DNA of 64,000 nucleotides from Jeotgalibacillus aurantiacus. Its GTDB lineage: Bacteria > Bacillota > Bacilli > Bacillales > Jeotgalibacillaceae. Both the position numbers and the translations under genes were made by a program. The notes under the pieces are model-generated. The model searched no databases, was not told the origin of the DNA, and saw only the letters and a program-made list of their open reading frames with translations. Positions 24,089 to 30,738 of this stretch are shown here, one piece after another. Position 1 is the first letter of the stretch. Each line of letters begins with the position of its first letter. The stretch covers positions 186,001-250,000 of the forward strand of contig NZ_JACNMS010000001.1 in the NCBI RefSeq assembly GCF_020595125.1. Reading direction: 5' to 3'.

Positions 24089-24846
24089 ATACTAGAAAAG
24101 AAAGATTACAAAATAAAAAAAATGTATTTAAGATTTTTTTGAAACAACTTCTATTTCATCCAATAGTTTTCCCGTTTGTAGTAATCATATTTAATATAGT
24201 AGTTATTTGGTTAATAGGTACTACAATTGAGTTCTTAGGAATATCATATAAAATTATAGAGGTTGTTACATTTTTTCTTTTTTATGCAGGTGCAGCTTAC
24301 AGTGTTCGATTAGTAATAAATAACGTTTTGAATCGACCTCCAAAAAAACTATACAAAAAATATAAAGATGTTAACGACTGGTATCATAAAGGGGCAGAGT
24401 TAAATAGTTCTGAATATTTCATCGGAATTTTGAATAAATCAGATTTTAATAATGATCCAATAGAAGATATGAGATCTATTTTGAAACAATTCCAGTCAGA
24501 ATCATTAGAAACTTTAAAAATTTTGAGAGTTCAATTTCAATCTGCTGTTACAACATCCAAACATGTAGCGATATTATCAGGTTCTTTAATAACTCTTGCA
24601 GTTTCAACTTTTATAGTTTATATAAGAACTTTCGATAATTTTGAAAATTCAATAAGTGATTTTTTTCAAACGACAATGTTATTAATTGTTTTATTCGTAG
24701 TTATTTTTGAGGCAATTCGGGGCTTTGTAATTGTTGGATTCAGATCAAATAATAAAGCTCAATTGTTTATCGATTTAGTTGATATTGTTATTGAGGAAAA
24801 AGATGAACAAAAGAAACAAGAGTCCGACCGGACACCTCCCCCCTAA
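24085..24846 (+). CDS. Four-helix membrane protein, AT-rich
   Basis: A 253-aa protein with a TTG start at 24085, preceded by GAGGAAGGGGAAGAG and overlapping the stop of the upstream small gene. Four likely membrane segments: residues about 26-45, 52-75, 168-190 and 200-222, with a ~90-residue cytosolic helical insert between the pairs and a charged tail (EEKDEQKKQESDR). Its base composition is clearly more AT-rich than the flanking repeats, suggesting separate acquisition. A membrane effector of an accessory system is one possibility; no family was recognised. Confidence 0.7.
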   Translation: MNTRKERLQNKKNVFKIFLKQLLFHPIVFPFVVIIFNIVVIWLIGTTIEFLGISYKIIEVVTFFLFYAGAAYSVRLVINNVLNRPPKKLYKKYKDVNDWYHKGAELNSSEYFIGILNKSDFNNDPIEDMRSILKQFQSESLETLKILRVQFQSAVTTSKHVAILSGSLITLAVSTFIVYIRTFDNFENSISDFFQTTMLLIVLFVVIFEAIRGFVIVGFRSNNKAQLFIDLVDIVIEEKDEQKKQESDRTPPP

Positions 24847-24848
24847 AT

Positions 24849-24960
24849 AACCCCTGCCATCTCAACTAAGAGACAGCAGGAGCCTTATTTCAGGAGCAAA
24901 CCCAGTTCACTCAACAACTTTTCGATCACCGAATGAAACAGAATCTACGTCCCGGATTTA
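24849..24960. repeat. Composite cassette repeat, 3' hairpin damaged
   Basis: Hairpin CCCCTGC-ca-TCTC / GAGA-ca-GCAGGAG, spacer, then CAACAACTTTTCGATCACCG, then GAAACAGAATCTACGTCCCG and an altered end (GATTTA in place of GTGTTTC). It directly follows the membrane-protein stop and can act as its terminator. Confidence 0.8.
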
Positions 24961-24978
24961 TCTAGCACTTGACACACC

Positions 24979-25096
24979 AAAAAACTCCTACCGTCTCATC
25001 TAAGAGACAGCAGGAGTTTCTTTTTCAGGAGCACATCCAGTTCTTTCAATAACCTTACGACCATCAAATGAAACAAGATCTACGTCCCGGTGTTTC
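24979..25096. repeat. Composite cassette repeat, full copy
   Basis: Hairpin ACTCCTAC-cg-TCTC / GAGA-ca-GCAGGAGT, spacer with AATAACCTTACGACCATCAA, and GAAACAAGATCTACGTCCCG then GTGTTTC, ending at 25096. Confidence 0.85.
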
Positions 25097-25157
25097 AACA
25101 GTTCACCCAACAACCTTTCGATCATCGAATGAAACAGAATCTACGTCCCGGTGTTTC
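25097..25157. repeat. Cassette repeat, tail only
   Basis: GTTCACCCAACAACCTTTCG, ATCATCGAAT, then GAAACA-N15-TGTTTC at 25131-25157. It is tandem with the preceding full copy. The following 25158-25306 stretch is AT-rich leader DNA with no gene. Confidence 0.8.
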
Positions 25158-25306
25158 CAGTGTTTCCTTTTTAAAAAGTCGATACAATCAGATTTATTAA
25201 TATATACATTAATATATTTTAAATATATTGACACGAAAACGAAAGTGCTTTATTATCAAATTAACAAATATATTTGTAATATATCAACGGAAAAGAGGAT
25301 AATATT

Positions 25307-25972
25307 ATGTTTGAAAAAACAAATGTTCAAAATGCTTGGATTTTACGTCCAAAGCCGCACGGGACTGATCAAATGAGATATTTTCTGAAAAACAATCGAA
25401 TATGTATTGGTTACCCTCTTGGATATTCATTAAATGACTTTAACTTTACAGAGTTAAAACGCGCTCTAATTGAGGAAGATGACAAACGTAAGAATAATGG
25501 TGAATTGAACTCAAACTGGATTGGAGGGTTGAGCAACTTAAACATTTTGGTCCGGGAAATGGGTATTGGTGATTTGGTGGTGGTCCCCCATGGAAACGAA
25601 ATTTATTTCTGTGTGGTTAAAAGCGAGTACACCTACCTCCCTGAATTCGATGAAGACAAAAAAGGTTCAGGATTTCCGCATCAGCGCGAAGTTGAATGGC
25701 TTTTAGAGGGAAAATCCATTTCTAGAAATGAATTACCTGAAGCACTTAGACACTCACTACAGTTTCCAGGAACAGCTGCAAGTATTTCAAAGCATATTAA
25801 TGTCCTTCTTGACTTGCTCTCAGATACCCGTATTGGCGATGTTCCTGAGAAAAATAAATTGAATATCTTAAAAGACGATAGTTTAAAATTCGTTACTAAT
25901 GTATTACACAACGAAAAATATCCGACTGAACAAAGGCTACGTGCAGCTGAGATTATTTTGAATATGAAATAG
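25307..25972 (+). CDS. Stand-alone EVE/PUA-like sensor domain protein
   Basis: A 221-aa protein. It resembles the N-terminal module of Mrr/McrB-type modification-dependent restriction proteins: AWILRPKPHG, NNRICIGYPLGYSL, a central LVREMGIGDLVVVPHGNEIY, then FPHQREVEWL and ELPEALRHSLQFPGTAASIS. That pattern (methionine-rich entry, GDxVVVP, HQRxVEWL, LPxxLRxSL) is shared by PUA-fold domains that recognise altered DNA bases. No nuclease motif is attached; the C-terminal 50 residues are helical. A partner nuclease may be encoded elsewhere, or the GIY-YIG gene next door may be it (inference). The start has AAAAGAGGATAATATT upstream. Confidence 0.65.
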   Translation: MFEKTNVQNAWILRPKPHGTDQMRYFLKNNRICIGYPLGYSLNDFNFTELKRALIEEDDKRKNNGELNSNWIGGLSNLNILVREMGIGDLVVVPHGNEIYFCVVKSEYTYLPEFDEDKKGSGFPHQREVEWLLEGKSISRNELPEALRHSLQFPGTAASISKHINVLLDLLSDTRIGDVPEKNKLNILKDDSLKFVTNVLHNEKYPTEQRLRAAEIILNMK

Positions 25973-26005
25973 TACTTTGATAAAAAGCTACTGTCTCAGT
26001 ATTCA

Positions 26006-26103
26006 GGGGACCGAGCGGTCGTTCCTTTTCTTAAGCTCTGTCCCCTAAAGAGGAAAAAAACACTGGGACAGGGCCTCGGTAATAGCACAACCGCTCCGTC
26101 CCC
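26006..26103. repeat. REPIN-like palindrome, rightmost clear copy
   Basis: Left GGGGACCGAGCGGTCGTTCC, right ACAACCGCTCCGTCCCC, centre TGGGACAGGGCCTCGG. No standard copy was found to its right apart from the degenerate one at 29238. Confidence 0.8.
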
Positions 26104-26149
26104 ATGTATCGGATTAATATAACAATTTAAAAGAAAAGGATGTTGCTCA

Positions 26150-26572
26150 ATGAATTGCAATTCTAGCCCGCTCGGCGTCCCTGGCGAATTACTAAATGGA
26201 TTTTCTGAGCTGAAACTATCTGACTTTGACAGACCAGGTGTGTATGGTCTCATTCTAAATGAAACAGAATATCTGTATATTGGAAAATCTAATACTTCTA
26301 TGTTTAAAAGAATTTGGGATCATATAGGGAACTTGTTAACGAAACCCGAATTATTTGGGCTATTACCTTCTGAATTAAAATGTAGGAATATGAGGATCAG
26401 TATTGTCGAGGTTAAGGATTTTGGTGACGACAAAATTAGTTTAAATGATAAAGAACTAAATGCTATTAATAAAAATAAACCAATCTTACAAATACAACCT
26501 AACAGTGATCGGTGCATCCGCGGCAATGACAAAAGAAGGGCTGCTGTAAAAGAAAGGATGCATATTGTTTGA
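26150..26572 (+). CDS. GIY-YIG nuclease-family protein
   Basis: A 140-aa protein. The domain starts with PGVYGLILNETEYLYIGKSN (GVY ... YIG), followed by MFKRIWDHIGNLL with the conserved arginine and histidine, and SLNDKELNAINKNKP with an acidic residue in the expected helix. A compact single-domain GIY-YIG protein of this length resembles small nicking enzymes. The preceding sequence has AAAAGAAAAGGATG. It is part of the plus-strand accessory gene run, next to the EVE-like gene. Confidence 0.78.
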   Translation: MNCNSSPLGVPGELLNGFSELKLSDFDRPGVYGLILNETEYLYIGKSNTSMFKRIWDHIGNLLTKPELFGLLPSELKCRNMRISIVEVKDFGDDKISLNDKELNAINKNKPILQIQPNSDRCIRGNDKRRAAVKERMHIV

Positions 26573-26750
26573 GTATTACGGTTTATAAATTAAGGCCGGA
26601 AAAGAATCAATCAAATTCGGCTCTTTTTCGTATTCGGAATTTTATGCGTCATATTAAACATCAGAGAACATATTTTAATTGGCAATTAAGTAATGTAGGT
26701 TTTGGCAATTAGCAGTACTCATTCATCTGTATTTATATACCTATTCGAGG

Positions 26751-26852
26751 GGCTTGACACGGAGCTTCTATGGTCATGCTTTTAGGCATTAGGGCAAGGT
26801 TTAAACTTGACAGGCGAGTTAGCATACCATGACCACCTCTCCGTGTAAAGCC
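26751..26852. other. Long imperfect palindrome, candidate structured RNA or recombination site
   Basis: GGCT-tg-ACACGGAG at 26751-26764 pairs with CTCCGTGT-aa-AGCC at 26839-26852. After an asymmetric internal loop (CTTCTA / CCT), TGGTCATG pairs with CATGACCA. That gives 20 Watson-Crick pairs around a ~50-nt apical region. No T run follows, so it is not a simple terminator. It lies in the 26573-27109 gap, which otherwise holds no gene and the partial repeat at 26921. Confidence 0.6.
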
Positions 26853-26920
26853 ATGAAGTATTCAATATGTCCTGCATACTCTTATTTGCCGTTTCCTACA
26901 ATATTAAATTGACATAATTA

Positions 26921-27028
26921 GCCATACCAACCAAGAGACAGCAGGACCCTTCTTTTTCAAGACAAACCACACCTCACTCAACAACCTTTCGATTGCCGAA
27001 TGAAACACAATCTACGTCCCAGTGTTTC
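26921..27028. repeat. Composite cassette repeat, hairpin partly degraded
   Basis: GCCATACCAACCAAGAGACA, GCAGGACCC (hairpin remnant), then CTCAACAACCTTTCGATTGC and CGAAT, then GAAACACAATCTACGTCCCA ending GTGTTTC at 27028. Confidence 0.75.
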
Positions 27029-27109
27029 CACATAGCATCGATCAATTAATAAAAACTAATTCCTGCCGATATATTTAAAGAGTGCAAATTTACCATAAGA
27101 GGTGAGGAA

Positions 27110-28045
27110 ATGGGAATAAAAATGGAAGATGCTTTTTATTCAATAAAAAATGACGATATTAGCATTGACTATGCAACAGAAAATTCAATTAAAGAGCATT
27201 TGTATTGTGTTACACCAAATTGCAGAATTCCAATTTCCTATCGAAGGGCTTCTATACGTAAAGTTAATGATAAGGATTCTATAGTAAAGGCACATTTTAT
27301 GAGAAAAGGTACAAAGGAACACGATGAAAATTGTAAATTTAATACGTTAGGTTTTGTGAAAGTAACAGCCCGGGATTCAGATGGTATATTAACAAGTATT
27401 GGGGATGGTATGTATAATTTTAGGCTTAATCTTATTACTTCTGCATTGAGGAGCCCCAAATCTATAAATCTGAATGGAGCTGCTAGACCGGACCTTGTAC
27501 AACCCACAAAACAAGCAACTAAGAAATATGAGAACAAAGGCAAAATAGATCCATATTTATCTACAATGCATAAAATACTGAAATTACGTACTGAAATAGA
27601 AGATAATAAGGAATTAAGCAATATTATAAAACTTAAGTATAATGGTCAAGAAATTCCTTGGAAGAATTTTTATTTTGAAAGGGACGACTATAGAAGATGT
27701 TTTACTTATTTAGAAAAAAATAAAATTGAGCATCCAATTTGTCTTGAAGGTAAAATCAAAGAAATTAAAGAGCCTAATGAAAAGTTCGACTATTATTCCG
27801 TTAAACTTACATCTATTTGGATAGAAGATACAGATCGTGATGGAGTAAAGAGAATACCATCCGTATCAGTTAATGTGTATAACAAGAAGGTGGGCGAGTA
27901 TATTCAATCCGAATACGTAAAAGGAAAGAGGGATTTAGCTTTTTACTCTTCTTTACAAACAAGAGCAGGAGTTTTTGATCAAGATACAACGTACCTAAAC
28001 ATTATTGGTTATATTAATCATAAACAACAGATTCAATTTCTTTAA
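27110..28045 (+). CDS. Hypothetical protein with N-terminal zinc-ribbon-like motif
   Basis: A 311-aa protein with ATG at 27110 after AGAGGTGAGGAA. Residues 33-75 contain C33, C38, H62, H71 and C75 (YCVTPNC ... AHFMRKG ... HDENCKF), similar to the treble-clef-type start of CoiA-like and related nuclease proteins. The remaining ~230 residues contain a beta-rich segment (CLEGKIKEIKEPNEKFDYYS, then VKLTSIWIEDTD) that could be an OB-like fold. The gene is AT-rich relative to the repeats around it. Function is not recognised; its place in the accessory array suggests a defence or DNA-related role. Confidence 0.65.
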   Translation: MGIKMEDAFYSIKNDDISIDYATENSIKEHLYCVTPNCRIPISYRRASIRKVNDKDSIVKAHFMRKGTKEHDENCKFNTLGFVKVTARDSDGILTSIGDGMYNFRLNLITSALRSPKSINLNGAARPDLVQPTKQATKKYENKGKIDPYLSTMHKILKLRTEIEDNKELSNIIKLKYNGQEIPWKNFYFERDDYRRCFTYLEKNKIEHPICLEGKIKEIKEPNEKFDYYSVKLTSIWIEDTDRDGVKRIPSVSVNVYNKKVGEYIQSEYVKGKRDLAFYSSLQTRAGVFDQDTTYLNIIGYINHKQQIQFL

Positions 28046-28124
28046 AATCAACTTTGTTTAATTCGTTCCCTAAAAAAAGAGACTGTGTAACATTTACATT
28101 TGGCGGATTTTGCGTCACCATATC

Positions 28125-28241
28125 AAAAACTCCTGCCATCTCAACTAAGAGATAACAGGAGTTTCTATTTCAGAAGTAAATTCAGTTCAGTCAACAACCT
28201 TTCTATTATCAAATGAAACAGAATCTACGTCCCGGTGTTTC
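28125..28241. repeat. Composite cassette repeat, full copy
   Basis: Hairpin ACTCCTG-ccaTCTC / GAGAtaa-CAGGAGT, spacer, GTCAACAACCTTTCTATTAT, then GAAACA-N15-TGTTTC at 28215-28241. It lies 80 bp after the zinc-ribbon gene. Confidence 0.85.
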
Positions 28242-28340
28242 AAGACAAAGTGACAGGAGCTTTTCGATTTAAGAACCAATCCTGATCACCCGGTAGTCCT
28301 TCGACAGTCGAGTGAAACAGGATCTACGTCCCGGCGTTTC
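28242..28340. repeat. Composite cassette repeat, left arm lost
   Basis: GTGACAGGAGCTTTTCGATT (remaining hairpin arm), a diverged spacer with CGGTAGTCCTTCGACAGTCG, then GAAACAGGATCTACGTCCCG and GCGTTTC at 28314-28340. Confidence 0.8.
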
Positions 28341-28374
28341 ATGGAATGAAACAGGATCTACGCCCCGTCGTTTC
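28341..28374. repeat. Cassette repeat, minimal tail
   Basis: GAATGAAACAGGATCTACGC, CCCGTCGTTTC. It is tandem with the preceding copy and marks the start of the second nucleotidyltransferase module. Confidence 0.8.
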
Positions 28375-28447
28375 CTTCCCTTCTCTTCCCCAATTGAATA
28401 TAATGAGAGTAAAACGATTAAAATACCGGTAACAGGAGTGATACTAA

Positions 28448-28680
28448 TGCGAACCATATCGTTACAAGAGATAGATGAAAAAATCGTGAAAAACCGCAAA
28501 ATGGCGGATGCAGTGATCAGATCTTCTTCTAATGGTCGCAGAAAAAAATCCCGGACGAGAACGCCTGGCGAAGTAAAAGCTTTGAATGAAATTTCCATTG
28601 CACGCTGGCAGAAGGCGGTTGAAAATAAGAAAATCATAAGAACAGGTTCGAGGTCGATGTATTATGACTACCGTGAGTGA
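28448..28680 (+). CDS. Small basic protein paired with nucleotidyltransferase, copy 2
   Basis: A 77-aa protein starting at ATG 28448 and differing from the copy at 22688 by only a few residues (for example EID for EIN, SNGRRKK for SHGRRKK, GSRSM for SMRSM). The same AGGAGTGATACT ribosome site and TATAAT box upstream are kept, and the 17-bp overlap with the next gene is retained. Both copies are intact, so the duplication has been maintained or is recent. Confidence 0.7.
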
Positions 28681-29230
28681 TTTAAAACAAGCGCTTGTAA
28701 ACCTGGCGGAAAAACCGAAATTTGAAAGGCAGCTTGAATTTGCCTCCCTATTGACTGATTACTTTCTGCAAAAAGGAATTAAGCCCATCGTAGTAGGTGG
28801 ACTTGCTGTAGAGATTTATACGAGGAATGATTACCATACTCATGATATAGACTTTGTCAGCGAAGGTTGGCATTTGTTTAACGACTTGCTGATGAATCAA
28901 TTAGGATTTGAACGCAGCGAAAGAGAGTGGTATCACGTAGATGCTGAAATTGCGGTTGAAGTCCCTTCCAACCATTTGGAAGGCAACCCGGACAAGGTCT
29001 ATGAAATTACCCTTCCGAACCAAAAGAAGCTATATGTGATCAGTATTGAAGATATCATCATTCACCGTCTTGAAGGTATTGCGTTTACATTGGTTTATCC
29101 TCAAAATGATGAAGACTATGAGTGGGCCTACCGCATGTTTCTCATTCATAAAGATGACTTAGACCTTGATTATCTTACTTCCAAAGCAAAAGAAGTAAAG
29201 GTTTTTTCGTTAATTGAAGACTGGTTTTGA
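28664..29230 (+). CDS. Nucleotidyltransferase (AbiEii/MNT-like), copy 2
   Basis: A 188-aa near-identical paralogue of the gene at 22905. Catalytic residues are the same (VVGGLAVEIYTRNDYHTH, DIDFV); changes are conservative or outside the core (INEL to MNQL, HIDAEIAVKV to HVDAEIAVEV, PKDDED to PQNDED, DWL to DWF). Both copies appear functional. Upstream partner and downstream REPIN-like remnant are duplicated too, so the unit copied is the module, not just the gene. Function as discussed for copy 1: probable nucleotide transfer in a toxin-antitoxin-like pair, unproven. Confidence 0.8.
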   Translation: MTTVSDLKQALVNLAEKPKFERQLEFASLLTDYFLQKGIKPIVVGGLAVEIYTRNDYHTHDIDFVSEGWHLFNDLLMNQLGFERSEREWYHVDAEIAVEVPSNHLEGNPDKVYEITLPNQKKLYVISIEDIIIHRLEGIAFTLVYPQNDEDYEWAYRMFLIHKDDLDLDYLTSKAKEVKVFSLIEDWF

Positions 29231-29237
29231 AGTAACT

Positions 29238-29326
29238 GGACCGAGCGGCCGTTCCTTTATTTCTGCATTGTCTCCGGATCAATATATAAGAGTAACAGAG
29301 CCCTCCAAATAACGCACCTCTTGTCT
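29238..29326. repeat. Degenerate REPIN-like element after nucleotidyltransferase copy 2
   Basis: Nearly the same as 23479-23567 (GGACCGAGCGGCCGTTCC ... GCACCTCTTGTC), showing that it was duplicated with the module. Confidence 0.7.
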
Positions 29327-29333
29327 ATACAAC

Positions 29334-29450
29334 AAAAACTCCTGCCATCTCAACTAAGAGACAGCAGGAGTTTCTTTTTCAGGAGCAAATTTAGGTCATT
29401 AAACAGCCTTTCGACCACCGAATGAAACAGAATCTACGTCCCGGTGTTTC
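29334..29450. repeat. Composite cassette repeat, full copy
   Basis: Hairpin ACTCCTGC-ca-TCTC / GAGA-ca-GCAGGAGT with TTTCTTTTT, spacer, AAACAGCCTTTCGACCACCG, then GAAACA-N15-TGTTTC at 29424-29450. It closes module copy 2 just as 23575-23690 closes copy 1. Confidence 0.85.
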
Positions 29451-29453
29451 TAC

Positions 29454-29641
29454 AAAAACACGTTGCCAGTTATGAATAACGCCCATCCTCTTCGTTACAT
29501 CAGGCGGAAGATACGTCATAAAACAAAAGAAGCTCCAGATCACTCAATTAAGAGCAATCTGGAGCTTTCTTTTCAGGACAACCTCTTTCAACCACAACCT
29601 TTCGATTACCGAATGAAACAGAATCTACGTCCCGGTGTTTC
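29454..29641. repeat. 188-bp extended cassette repeat, variant hairpin, left copy
   Basis: Starts AAAAACACGTTGCCAG, continues through ATCCTCTTCGTTACATCAGG, then a different hairpin AGCTCCAGAT / ATCTGGAGCT that keeps the inner CTCAATTAAGAG, then the standard tail GAAACA-N15-TGTTTC (29615-29641). The copy at 30386 is nearly the same, so the acetyltransferase gene lies between direct repeats. Open reading frames through it are not credible genes. Confidence 0.85.
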
Positions 29642-29790
29642 ACAACCGAAGGTTTACGAGCACTTAGTGGCCAGTGGAGTAGAATTTTTAGCGGTTGATT
29701 ATCAACCCCCTACTGCTGAATAAATGAATATATTAAGAAACCTTAACTCTGTTATACTGATTATAAAATGTTTGGCATGGAGGAATAAAA

Positions 29791-30273
29791 TTGGAGATAA
29801 GGTTATTAGATTCTAATGAAATTTCAAACTTAATTGATTTTGTTCATCAAGTAGAAGAAATAGATGAAAATTGTAATGATTTTCTTGAGGTAAGTCCGCA
29901 TTTTTTTAAGGTAATGAAAGATAAAAAAGTAATTTGTTATGGAATATTTGAAGAAGATAAATTAATAGCATATTATCTTGTGCATTTTGAAGGAGTCCAT
30001 CCATATAGTTTGCCAAAGGGAATTAACAAAGAATGTATAAACAAAACAGCAGAAATTTTCTCGTTTTTAGTGCACTCTTCATTTCGAGGGAGATCACTTC
30101 AAAAAATATTGACTGAAAAGGCAGAATTAGAAGCGATAAATAGAGGTTTTTTATACATGCTTGTAAAGGTAAAAAGTAATAATGAATACTCCAAAAATAA
30201 CTTCGAAAAAATGGGATATATCACAGATACTCAAAAGAACGGATTGAGAACTTATTATAAATCATTAAGATAA
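29791..30273 (+). CDS. GNAT-family N-acetyltransferase
   Basis: A 160-aa protein with a TTG start at 29791 after ATGGAGGAATAAAA. GNAT core: YGIFEEDKLIAYYLVHFEG (beta strands 2-3), FSFLVHSSFRGRSLQKIL (motif A, with the acetyl-CoA loop reduced to RGRSLQ from the usual RGxGxG/A), and YSKNNFEKMGYITDTQKNGL (motif B). It transfers an acetyl group from acetyl-CoA to an unknown amine. The gene is AT-rich and bracketed by 188-bp direct repeats, consistent with a captured cassette. Confidence 0.85.
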   Translation: MEIRLLDSNEISNLIDFVHQVEEIDENCNDFLEVSPHFFKVMKDKKVICYGIFEEDKLIAYYLVHFEGVHPYSLPKGINKECINKTAEIFSFLVHSSFRGRSLQKILTEKAELEAINRGFLYMLVKVKSNNEYSKNNFEKMGYITDTQKNGLRTYYKSLR

Positions 30274-30385
30274 CGATTGAAAGAACAACACCCAACGATG
30301 ATCTTGACCAAAATGAAGATTGTCCTGAATGTTATGTTTTAGATTTATGTCTCAATCGGTAATAGATGCGTCTCAATCACTCCCT

Positions 30386-30574
30386 AAAAACACGTTATCC
30401 GATATGAATAATGCACATCCTCTTCGCCACATCAGGCGGAAAATACGTCATAAAATAAAAGAAGCTCCAGATCACTCAATTCAGAGCAATCTGGAGCTTT
30501 CTTTTCAGGACAACCTCTTTCACCCAACAACCTTTCGATCACCGAATGAAACAGAATCTACGTCCCGGTGTTTC
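30386..30574. repeat. Extended cassette repeat, variant hairpin, right copy
   Basis: Near-identical partner of 29454-29641, including the variant stem AGCTCCAGAT / ATCTGGAGCT (with a loop change to CTCAATTCAGAG) and the tail GAAACA-N15-TGTTTC at 30548-30574. A decayed start of another tail (GAATGAAACAAGATCTA) follows near 30592. This is the right end of the array. Confidence 0.85.
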
Positions 30575-30640
30575 AACAGCATTTTAAGCATAGAATGAAA
30601 CAAGATCTAATCTCTTTATTTCATTTATATATACAGTAAA

Positions 30641-30681
30641 AAGCCGACTATTTCTGATATTCAGAAATAGTCGGCTTTTTT
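30641..30681 (-). terminator. Strong terminator of the S-layer gene
   Basis: AAAAAGCCGACTATTTCTGA pairs with TCAGAAATAGTCGGCTTTTT around a 2-nt loop. A 16-19 bp perfect stem flanked by A and T runs works in both directions, ending the minus-strand S-layer transcript and isolating the plus-strand array. Confidence 0.92.
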
Positions 30682-30738
30682 ATAGAAAATTTCAGAAATT
30701 TTCATCAAGGATTACTTACAACCGTATTTAAGTCTTAA

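Noticed and set aside
29463-29723. Plus-strand open frame through the extended repeat, ending VYEHLVASGVEFLAVDYQPP
   Set aside because: Most of it is the repeat itself and a similar frame appears in the second copy at 30329. The last 26 residues may be a remnant of a lost gene, but there is no ribosome site or start of its own.
22570-30574. CRISPR array
   Set aside because: The GAAACA-N15-TGTTTC units are 27 bp and partly palindromic, but spacing is irregular (35 bp to over 1 kb), spacers are repeats or genes, and no cas gene is present.
22570-30574. Classical integron with attC sites
   Set aside because: No integrase gene in the window, and the repeat lacks the RYYYAAC/GTTRRRY core ends. 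Only the layout is similar, so it is reported as cassette-like.
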